DNA of 64,000 bases from Candidatus Desulfofervidaceae bacterium (GTDB taxonomy: Bacteria > Desulfobacterota > Desulfofervidia > Desulfofervidales > Desulfofervidaceae): contig JAMOPI010000028.1 in assembly GCA_027064585.1 (NCBI GenBank), positions 142,501 through 206,500 on the forward strand, read 5' to 3'. Positions 1 to 9,011 of this stretch are shown here, one piece after another (the first letter of the stretch is position 1; each line of letters opens with the position of its first letter). Below the pieces are notes generated by a model, which made no database searches, had not been told where the DNA came from, and was given only the letters and a program-made list of their open reading frames with translations. Made by a program: the position numbers and the translations under genes.

Positions 1-2513
<2,513 letters not shown>

Positions 2514-2567
2514 CAAGAAACTAAAACCGTGTCTTCCATATTCTCAAGTTTATAAATTTCCGTTCAT

Positions 2568-2687
2568 GTCCCGGTGGCTATAGCGGAGGGGCCACACCCG
2601 ATCCCATTCCGAACTCGGAAGTTAAGCCCTCCAGCGCCGATGGTACTGCGGGGTTACCCCCGTGGGAGAGTAGGTCGCTGCCGGGAC
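2568..2687 (+). rRNA. rrf: 5S ribosomal RNA
   Basis: A complete 120-nt 5S rRNA about 55 nt after the 23S gene, in the usual rrn order. The ends pair as helix I (GTCCCGG at the 5' end with CCGGGAC at the 3' end). The conserved loop CCGATCCCATTCCGAACTCG is present near 2608. No tRNA lies between 23S and 5S. Confidence 0.96.
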
Positions 2688-2700
2688 TTTTTTATTTTTT
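2688..2700 (+). terminator. Probable rrn terminator (T-run directly after 5S)
   Basis: A run of T6-A-T6 follows the closing helix of 5S without a gap. The 5S structure itself could serve as the stem. The stop codon of lptG, which converges from the other strand, lies at the end of this run. No separate terminator for the lptFG transcript is visible, so that message may run into the rRNA as antisense. Confidence 0.45.
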
Positions 2701-3784
2701 ACTCTCCAGAGTATTTCAAAAGTAACATTCCCCAAAGGCCAAACAACACATTCGGGATCCAAGCAGCGAGGGCAGGGTGGAGGTGTCCTCCCTTTCCTAA
2801 AGCTAGAAAGAGAGCCTGGATGACCCAGAAGAGAAAGGCAATGAAGATACCTAAGGCAATGGTGTGGGTAATCTTGACTTCTTTCTCCTTAAAAATCAGT
2901 CCTAGACCTAAGAGGATCAAGATAAAAGGAGTTAGTGGCATGGCAGTGCGTTGCCATAGATCCACTTGATAAGGCGTGGCATCATAGCCCTGCCTCTTAA
3001 GTTGATCTACATACCGTTTTAGCTTCCATATGTTCAATTCTTGATAATTCATCTGTAGAAAACAAAAGTCTTTTGGCGTTTCTTTGAAATGTAAGACCTT
3101 TTGGTGAAAATATGTAGTCTTGATTTTCCCCTGTGAGCCCACAGTTTCTTCCACGCCCTGATAGAAAATCCAGGTACTTCTTTTTTCATCCCAAACGGCC
3201 TTTTGAGCGTCTATGCGCCTTTCTAGCCGAAAATCTGGCGAGAAGAAATAGATGGTTACGCCGCGTAAGACATTATGTTTTAAGTCTACCATGTCAATCT
3301 GATAAATACTGTTCTTTCCTCTTAACCAAATCCTTTCTTGAATGTATCCCCCTCTTGTTTCCTTTTTTTCTACCTTTACATTCCATATCTCTGAACTTAT
3401 GGCCTGGGTTTTGGGAACAATAAATTCATTAAAGGAAAAGAGGCCTACAGAAATTAAAATACCCAAGACAAGATAGGGTAGACCAAGGCGATAAGGGCTT
3501 AGACCCGAGGCCTGCAGGGCAATAAGCTCGTTGTGTTTTTTAAGGATACTTAGACTGATAAGGCCGGCTAGAAAGAAGGCAGCAGGCAACATCTGACTAA
3601 TAATGCCAGGTAGGGCGCAGAGAAAATAGGTAAGGATGAGGGTTCCCTTAACATGGGCTTCCGAGAAGTTGTCTATTTTTTCAAAGAAATCAAAGATAAG
3701 ATAAATACATACAAAGGCCGTAAGCAATAGGAAAAACGCAAATAAAAGGTGTTTGGCCAGATAGCGGTCTATTAGTTTACCCAT
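2699..3784 (-). CDS. lptG: LPS export permease LptG
   Basis: Inner-membrane permease of the LptB2FG ABC transporter that extracts lipopolysaccharide and passes it to the LptC-LptA bridge (known role of the YjgP/YjgQ family). The protein has 361 residues. An N-terminal membrane segment lies at about 10-35 and ends in an LIFDFFEKIDNF-like motif typical of LptG. More segments follow to about residue 120, then a beta-rich periplasmic region at about 125-265, then C-terminal helices at about 270-355. It is the second gene of a pair and overlaps the upstream lptF by 8 bp, which implies translational coupling. Assignment as G rather than F rests on gene order and the N-terminal motif. It converges on the rRNA operon. 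Confidence 0.88.
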   Translation of the reverse strand: MGKLIDRYLAKHLLFAFFLLLTAFVCIYLIFDFFEKIDNFSEAHVKGTLILTYFLCALPGIISQMLPAAFFLAGLISLSILKKHNELIALQASGLSPYRLGLPYLVLGILISVGLFSFNEFIVPKTQAISSEIWNVKVEKKETRGGYIQERIWLRGKNSIYQIDMVDLKHNVLRGVTIYFFSPDFRLERRIDAQKAVWDEKRSTWIFYQGVEETVGSQGKIKTTYFHQKVLHFKETPKDFCFLQMNYQELNIWKLKRYVDQLKRQGYDATPYQVDLWQRTAMPLTPFILILLGLGLIFKEKEVKITHTIALGIFIAFLFWVIQALFLALGKGGHLHPALAAWIPNVLFGLWGMLLLKYSGE

Positions 3785-4889
3785 TGATCACTCTCCGCCA
3801 AAGGTAAATGGTCAAAACGGCCATGACTAGGTTGGGGAGCCATAGGCTTAAATGAGGGGGCAGGGTATGGGTTTCGCCAAGGCTACTCGCGGCCGAAAAG
3901 AGCAATTGATATAGAACAAAACAGCCTAGGCCAAGGGTGATTCCACCCAAACGCCTTTTTCCCTCTTCTTTTAATCCTAACACCGCGCCTAAGAAAACAA
4001 AGATGAAGGCACTTGCCGGTAAACTTAATTTACGGTGAAAGGCCAGGATAAAGGTAGTAGGATCTTTTTTCTGCCTTTGGAATTGCTTGATCCTTTGCCA
4101 TAGTTGCCAAGGGGTGTATTCCTTTGGGTTTTTGTGACGGTGTTTGAGGGTGGAAGGGAGGTCTAGCGTAAAGTTATAGTCTTGATAACTTAAGAAATGG
4201 GTTTCCACCTGACCGTTTTTGTTCTTCTCTGTCTTTAAGATGCAGCCGTCTTGCAAGTGAAAAATGATCTTGTTTCCTTCCTTCTTAAGCGTGGCCAGCC
4301 GGGCAATAATGGTCTGACCCGTATGAAAACCCTTTTCCTTTTTTCTTTCGTCATAAATGAAGATATTCTGAAAATGTCTATTTTTAAGGGCACCGACATA
4401 AATGATGATTCCGGGAAGGCGATCATTAAATACCCCCGGTCTTATTGTAATTTCAGCCTGCTGTTGCGTAATTTTAAAGACTAAATCCCTTGCCGCCCCG
4501 CTACCCCAGGGAATGCCAAGGCTGGTGATAAAGAGGGTGGAAAAGAGACAAAAAAAGGCAAAGGGGATTAAAGGCCTTAAGAGTATTTTGGGACTAATGC
4601 CAGTGGTTTTTAAAGCAATGTATTCTTTATCTTGAGTCAGACGCAGAAAGGTAAGTAAGGTACTTAAGAGGGCAGAAATAGGGATAATGTAGGAGAAAAA
4701 GTAAGGGAGAGTATAAAAGAGCAGCTTTAAGATAATGTCCACCTTTACATGGTGAACGATAATGAGCCGAGTAAGATCAAAAATTTTACCCATCAAAAAG
4801 AGAAAGGAGAAGACCAGACAACTGAGGGAAAAATAAGTAATGATTTCCTTTAAAATATGATATGAAATGAGCCTATATTTTCCAAACAT
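3777..4889 (-). CDS. lptF: LPS export permease LptF
   Basis: Partner permease of LptG in the LPS exporter. The protein has 370 residues, with six predicted membrane helices in two groups (about 15-115 and 275-365) flanking a periplasmic beta-jellyroll region, the standard YjgP/YjgQ layout. It is the first gene of the lptFG operon. ATG at 4889 is the natural start: a promoter (4905-4933) ends 15 bases upstream and the N-terminus MFGKYRLISYHILKEI matches family starts. The lptB, lptC and lptA genes are not in the window. Confidence 0.9.
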   Translation of the reverse strand: MFGKYRLISYHILKEIITYFSLSCLVFSFLFLMGKIFDLTRLIIVHHVKVDIILKLLFYTLPYFFSYIIPISALLSTLLTFLRLTQDKEYIALKTTGISPKILLRPLIPFAFFCLFSTLFITSLGIPWGSGAARDLVFKITQQQAEITIRPGVFNDRLPGIIIYVGALKNRHFQNIFIYDERKKEKGFHTGQTIIARLATLKKEGNKIIFHLQDGCILKTEKNKNGQVETHFLSYQDYNFTLDLPSTLKHRHKNPKEYTPWQLWQRIKQFQRQKKDPTTFILAFHRKLSLPASAFIFVFLGAVLGLKEEGKRRLGGITLGLGCFVLYQLLFSAASSLGETHTLPPHLSLWLPNLVMAVLTIYLWRRVING

Positions 4890-4904
4890 AACTTTATGTT
4901 TTAC

Positions 4905-4933
4905 CTGATAATGCCAGGATGTGCAATTGACAA
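4905..4933 (-). promoter_or_regulatory. Promoter of lptFG
   Basis: On the minus strand TTGTCA, a 17-bp spacer and TATCAG, 15 bases from the lptF start codon. Its -35 box shares five bases with the -35 box of the divergent thiDN promoter, so the two promoters cannot easily be occupied at once. Confidence 0.6.
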
Positions 4934-4955
4934 CTTTAAGAGGGCAGGGTAAGCT
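4927..4955 (+). promoter_or_regulatory. Promoter of thiDN-thiC
   Basis: TTGACA, a 17-bp spacer and TAAGCT, only 6 bases before the ATG of thiDN. The -35 is perfect and the -10 is weak. The expected transcript start falls at or next to the ATG, so the mRNA would be leaderless. This leaves no room for a thiamine pyrophosphate riboswitch. Confidence 0.5.
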
Positions 4956-4961
4956 TTATTT

Positions 4962-6293
4962 ATGAATATCTTGATCATTGCTGGTTTTGATCCTACCGGT
5001 GGGGCAGGGCTGCAGGCCGATCTAAAAACGGTTACGCTCTTAGGTGAGACAGGTCTAACAGTGGCTACAGCCTTAACAGTGCAGGATACGACGGGAGTGA
5101 AAAACTGGGTGGCCGTAGATAAGTCTGTCTTGAGTGCCCAACTAGAGGCCTTAGTTGAGGATATAAGGATTGATGCAGTTAAGATTGGAATGATTCCTGA
5201 TAGTGAAACAGTGGAAATCATTGCCCAGCAATTGGAACGGATTAAACCTAAGTATGTGGTCATTGATCCGGTAATCAAGGCCAAAAATGCATTTGTCCTT
5301 ACGCCTGCCTGGGAAGAAATTAGCAAAAGGCTTTTCCCTTTGGCCAGTTTAATTACCCCAAACCGAGAAGAAGCAGGCGTGTTTTGGGGGAAGGTACCTA
5401 GAGATGAGGCTGAGATGAAAGAGGCAGCTAAAGAGTTGTTCAATTTAGGGTCAAAGGCTGTTCTTATTACAGGTGGAGATTTAGATAAACCTGTAGATGT
5501 ACTTTTTGATGGCCAGGATTTTTATTTCTGGAAAGTAGAGAAAAAACAGACCAAGCCAGTTCATGGCACGGGCTGCGTGTATAGCAGTGCGATTACGACC
5601 TTTTTGGCAAAAGGGTATTCTTTGACAGAGGCCATTACGCAGGCCAAAAGGTTTATTACCCTGGCCGTAGATGGAGCAATCGGAGTAGGAAAGGGCAGTC
5701 TTTTATCTAACCCTTGTGCCCATATTAAACAGCAGCTGGCCAGATATGAGGTCATAGAGGCTTTAAAGGGGGCCTTAAAACGATTGCAGGCGGTTAAAGA
5801 AGTGGCCAAACTTATTCCTGAAGTGCGCAGTAATTTGGTCTATGCCTTGCCTTACGCTAGGGATTATCAAGAAGTAGCTGGTTTTCCTGGCCGCCTAACG
5901 GTAGTGGAAGATAGAGTTTGTGCCTGTGCTCTACCTGCCTTTGGTGTGTCTAGGCACATGGCCAGCGTGGTCTTAAAGGCAATGGAATATGACCAAAACA
6001 TGCGGGCGGCGATGAATATAAAATATTTGCCGGTGGTGATAGAAAAGGGGCAAAATTTGGGTTATAAAATAAAGGAGGTCTCCCGCACAGAGGAGGCACC
6101 CGAAACAAAACAAATAGAAGGCAAAACTCTTCCCTGGCTGACCGAACAGGCGGTAAGGGAAGATATACCGGATCTTATTTATGATAAGGGGGATATAGGT
6201 AAAGAACCGATGATCAGGGTGCTTGGGAAAAATCCAGCAGATGTGATAGATAAAGTTATTTCCTTGGCAAAGGAGGTCTTTAAAGATGGCTGA
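4962..6293 (+). CDS. thiDN: Bifunctional HMP(-P) kinase / thiamine-phosphate synthase (ThiD-ThiN)
   Basis: Fusion of two thiamine-synthesis enzymes in 443 residues. Residues 1 to about 255 are ThiD: a ribokinase-like fold with an [14 protein letters not shown] motif near the N-terminus and the catalytic GTGC motif near 200, phosphorylating hydroxymethylpyrimidine and its phosphate. From about 258 to the end is a ThiN domain, the thiamine-phosphate synthase that replaces ThiE in archaea and some thermophilic bacteria. The ThiN part shows the [13 protein letters not shown] and GFPGRLT stretches. It is first in an operon with thiC (8-bp overlap). No Shine-Dalgarno precedes the ATG. No ThiE, ThiG or ThiS is in the window. 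Confidence 0.88.
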   Translation: MNILIIAGFDPTGGAGLQADLKTVTLLGETGLTVATALTVQDTTGVKNWVAVDKSVLSAQLEALVEDIRIDAVKIGMIPDSETVEIIAQQLERIKPKYVVIDPVIKAKNAFVLTPAWEEISKRLFPLASLITPNREEAGVFWGKVPRDEAEMKEAAKELFNLGSKAVLITGGDLDKPVDVLFDGQDFYFWKVEKKQTKPVHGTGCVYSSAITTFLAKGYSLTEAITQAKRFITLAVDGAIGVGKGSLLSNPCAHIKQQLARYEVIEALKGALKRLQAVKEVAKLIPEVRSNLVYALPYARDYQEVAGFPGRLTVVEDRVCACALPAFGVSRHMASVVLKAMEYDQNMRAAMNIKYLPVVIEKGQNLGYKIKEVSRTEEAPETKQIEGKTLPWLTEQAVREDIPDLIYDKGDIGKEPMIRVLGKNPADVIDKVISLAKEVFKDG

Positions 6294-7584
6294 AACCCAA
6301 ATTGCTTTAGCTAAAAAGGGGATTGTAAGTCCCCAAATGCAGGCCGTGGCTGCTGAAGAAGGAGTAGCCGTTGAGGACTTGTTAGAAAGGGTGGCCACCG
6401 GTAAAGTAGTCATCCCGGCTAATAAAAACCGGGAGCTAAAACGTCCAGTAGGTATTGGAGAGGGTTTAAGCGTAAAGGTTAACGCCAATATCGGCACCTC
6501 TTCTGATCACATAGATGTAGAAGAAGAGTTAGCCAAGTTAAAAGCGGCCCTAGAGGTAGGGGCCGATGCCATCATGGATTTAAGCACCGGTGGAGACTTA
6601 GACACCATTCGCAGGCGGTTATTAAAAGAAACACCTGTGCCCTTTGGCACGGTCCCTATTTATCAGGCCGCCATTGAAATTGCCCAACAAAAAGGCGGCA
6701 TTGTCAAGATGCGCGTGGATGATATCTTTGCCGTAATTGAAAAGCAGGCTAAAGACGGCGTAGACTTTATGACCGTGCATTGTGGGGTAACCTTGCAGTC
6801 TTTAGAACGCCTACGCAGACAGGGGCGTTTGACCAATATTGTCAGTCGTGGAGGTGCCTTTTTGGCTACCTGGATGATTTACAATGAGAGAGAGAACCCT
6901 CTTTATGAACATTATGATCGTTTATTGGAAATTGCTGCCAAGCACGATGTAACCTTAAGTCTGGGAGATGGATTAAGACCAGGTTCTTTGCCTGATGCCA
7001 CGGATAGGGCGCAAGTGCAGGAGTTAATTCTTTTGGGTGAATTGGCCGAGCAGGCCTGGAAGGCGGGAGTGCAGGTAATGATAGAAGGACCTGGGCATGT
7101 GCCTTTAAACCAGATTGAGGCTAATATCCTTTTGGAAAAGAAGTTATGCAAGGGAGCGCCTTTTTATGTCCTTGGGCCCTTGGTGACCGACATTGCTGCT
7201 GGTTACGACCACATTGCCGCTGCCATTGGCGGGGCCCTAGCTGCCTGGGCAGGGGCAGACTTTTTGTGTTATGTTACCCCGGCTGAGCACTTGCGTTTGC
7301 CTACAGTAGAGGACGTAAGAGAGGGAGTAATTGGAGCCAAAATAGCAGCTCATGCAGCCGACCTGGCTAAAGGCAATCCTAAAGCCTGGGAGAGGGATAC
7401 CCAAATGGCCAAGGCAAGAGGAAAACTAGACTGGGAGACCCAGATAAAACTTTCTATAGATCCCCAAAAGGCCGCCTATTACCGCCAAACAAGCGTGCCT
7501 AAAGTAACAGATGTGTGCACCATGTGTGGTAAGTATTGTGCTATCAAGCTTGTAAGAGAATATCTCCGTCAAGAGAAAAAATAA
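6286..7584 (+). CDS. thiC: Phosphomethylpyrimidine synthase ThiC
   Basis: Radical-SAM enzyme that rearranges aminoimidazole ribotide (a purine intermediate) to HMP-phosphate, the pyrimidine half of thiamine. The protein has 432 residues, the shorter form without the N-terminal extension of proteobacterial ThiC. The atypical C-terminal iron-sulfur motif is seen as CTMCGKYC. Other family blocks are [19 protein letters not shown] and [12 protein letters not shown]. It overlaps thiDN by 8 bp and its product is the substrate of the ThiD half. A strong hairpin terminator follows. Confidence 0.96.
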   Translation: MAETQIALAKKGIVSPQMQAVAAEEGVAVEDLLERVATGKVVIPANKNRELKRPVGIGEGLSVKVNANIGTSSDHIDVEEELAKLKAALEVGADAIMDLSTGGDLDTIRRRLLKETPVPFGTVPIYQAAIEIAQQKGGIVKMRVDDIFAVIEKQAKDGVDFMTVHCGVTLQSLERLRRQGRLTNIVSRGGAFLATWMIYNERENPLYEHYDRLLEIAAKHDVTLSLGDGLRPGSLPDATDRAQVQELILLGELAEQAWKAGVQVMIEGPGHVPLNQIEANILLEKKLCKGAPFYVLGPLVTDIAAGYDHIAAAIGGALAAWAGADFLCYVTPAEHLRLPTVEDVREGVIGAKIAAHAADLAKGNPKAWERDTQMAKARGKLDWETQIKLSIDPQKAAYYRQTSVPKVTDVCTMCGKYCAIKLVREYLRQEKK

Positions 7585-7589
7585 CCCGT

Positions 7590-7626
7590 TTTCTCCCCCT
7601 CAACCTTAGAGGGGGAGAAATTTTTT
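7590..7626 (+). terminator. Rho-independent terminator of thiDN-thiC
   Basis: A perfect 11-bp stem (TTTCTCCCCCT with its complement, 7590-7600 and 7610-7620), a 9-nt loop, then six T residues. It ends at the stop codon of the convergent hup gene and may also limit transcription from that side. Confidence 0.85.
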
Positions 7627-7897
7627 AGCCAAAAAGATTTTTTAAATCTTTACCAGGTTTGAAACGAACAACTTTAGTGGCAGGAATCTTAATTGGTTCA
7701 CCTGTTTGCGGATTACGTCCTTCTCTGGCTGCCCTTTCTACCACCCGAAAAGTGCCAAATCCCGTTAAGGTAAGCTTGCCTTCTTCTTTTAGGATTTCTT
7801 TAGCTTCTTCCAAAAAAGCACTTACTACTTTGTCTACATCTACCTTTTTCAACCCTGTTCTATGAGCCAATCTTGAGACCAATTCCGCCTTTGTCAT
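7625..7897 (-). CDS. hup: HU-family DNA-binding protein
   Basis: Histone-like protein of 90 residues that binds and bends DNA as a dimer. It opens with MTKAELVSRLAHRTGLKK, carries the GFGTFRVVERAAREGRNPQTG arm motif as GRNPQTGE, and ends in the VVRFKPGKDLK signature. The length is normal for HU. A GGAGG Shine-Dalgarno lies 6-10 bases before the ATG. It has its own promoter and converges with thiC. Whether it is HU or a specialised paralog cannot be told from one copy. Confidence 0.94.
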   Translation of the reverse strand: MTKAELVSRLAHRTGLKKVDVDKVVSAFLEEAKEILKEEGKLTLTGFGTFRVVERAAREGRNPQTGEPIKIPATKVVRFKPGKDLKNLFG

Positions 7898-7928
7898 GAT
7901 TTTTCCTCCTTTTTTAAATTCAGCCCTA

Positions 7929-7957
7929 TTATTAAGGATTCAAAACAGTCTTGTCAA
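7929..7957 (-). promoter_or_regulatory. Promoter of hup
   Basis: On the minus strand TTGACA, a 17-bp spacer and TAATAA, followed by a leader of about 25 bases that carries the GGAGG ribosome site of hup. This contrasts with the apparently leaderless neighbours. Confidence 0.6.
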
Positions 7958-8018
7958 TTCCCTAGCACAAAAAATTTTTTTTGGCAAGAGAAAAGTTATC
8001 ATTTTTAGCACATTCCCC

Positions 8019-8047
8019 TTGTCAGCCCCAGAGGGATAGAGTATCAT
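8019..8047 (+). promoter_or_regulatory. Promoter before the unknown gene and purSL
   Basis: TTGTCA, a 17-bp spacer and TATCAT, ending 7 bases before the ATG at 8055. No Shine-Dalgarno is present, so the transcript is probably leaderless. Confidence 0.55.
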
Positions 8048-8054
8048 AATTGCC

Positions 8055-9011
8055 ATGCAAGTCCTTTATTATCCATATCTTACGCTAGATACACCGCAAC
8101 TTAATAAAATAGCCTCCTGTTTTACGAAGTTGTATTTATTTGCACCCCGCGGGATAAGACCTCGTTTTGTCGTATCCCAAGCTAAATTTTGGGATCCTTT
8201 ACCTGAGGATTGGCAAGATAAGTTTAGGGCCTTATTAAGTCAGTATCAAATCTTTCAGCAAATGTACACGGACAAAAGCTTTTTGGAGTATATTAAACAT
8301 GCTCCTCCACCTAGTCCAGACGAAGAAAAGGTAACCCTTTTGATCCGCATGTTGCGTGGAGGAATGGTAGAAAAAGAGGATGAGAAATTGCCGCCAGAGG
8401 TTATAAGCGCCCTCTTTTTATACCTGGCTCAGGAATATAGCAGTGCCATTCGTACCCTTTATCAGAGCTTGCAAAAAGTGAAGGAGCAGGAAGAGAGTTT
8501 AAAGGAAATTCTTGATGCGCCCTCTGAGATAAAAGTTCCTCCTTTGCCAGAATTTAACCTTGATTATGTCCATCCTGATGAAGGTCTACGGCAGTTTGTG
8601 GACAAGATCCTGTTTGCCTTTTCTCTTTTATTAAAAAAGGCAGAAATGAATTTCCCCATCTGCATAACCGACGATGAAGTGATCCATCACTATGTGAAGA
8701 AGCTTTTAAAGGAAGTGCCTTTTAAGGTTTATACCCTTTATTTTTCCTATCCTTGCTCAGAGTTGGCTGATTTTTGGCAGGTTTTGACAGAAATTTATTG
8801 CGACGGTAAGGATTATACCGCCGTTTCTGATCTAATTACTCCCTATTTAGAGAAAAAAGAAGGGGAAATAATAGAGGTAGAAATGATGCTTGTGCCGGGT
8901 CGGCCGGCAAGCAGTATTTTGTTAAATGATTTTCATCCTAAGCATCACAATGGCATATTTTGTTTATGGAAGGGAGAGGAAGATGCCGTCACGCATAGAG
9001 GTCGGTTTTAA
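8055..9011 (+). CDS. Unknown protein upstream of purSL
   Basis: I do not recognise this 318-residue protein. It has no signal peptide or membrane segment. It is acidic, probably mostly helical with a charged middle (about 135-160), and has a loop rich in proline around residues 77-82 (HAPPPSPDE). The C-terminal half contains LVPGRPASSILLNDFHPKHH. The real purSL start lies inside its 3' end (29-bp overlap), so the two are almost certainly co-transcribed and translationally coupled. Good length, a promoter and conserved-looking composition support a real gene. A role linked to purine synthesis is possible only from context. Confidence 0.75.
   Translation: MQVLYYPYLTLDTPQLNKIASCFTKLYLFAPRGIRPRFVVSQAKFWDPLPEDWQDKFRALLSQYQIFQQMYTDKSFLEYIKHAPPPSPDEEKVTLLIRMLRGGMVEKEDEKLPPEVISALFLYLAQEYSSAIRTLYQSLQKVKEQEESLKEILDAPSEIKVPPLPEFNLDYVHPDEGLRQFVDKILFAFSLLLKKAEMNFPICITDDEVIHHYVKKLLKEVPFKVYTLYFSYPCSELADFWQVLTEIYCDGKDYTAVSDLITPYLEKKEGEIIEVEMMLVPGRPASSILLNDFHPKHHNGIFCLWKGEEDAVTHRGRF

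Noticed and set aside
2574-2969. 131-codon plus-strand frame
   Set aside because: It runs through 5S rRNA and antisense to lptG.
4820-4961. Possible TPP riboswitch before thiDN (ACCTGATAATGCCAGG resembles the 3' part of the consensus)
   Set aside because: The required CTGAGA half is absent, the region upstream is lptF coding sequence, and the bases are better explained as the lptF -10 box and the thiDN promoter.
8926-8982. Earlier start for purSL
   Set aside because: The 19 extra residues have no family match; a ribosome site and the PurS motif support ATG 8983.
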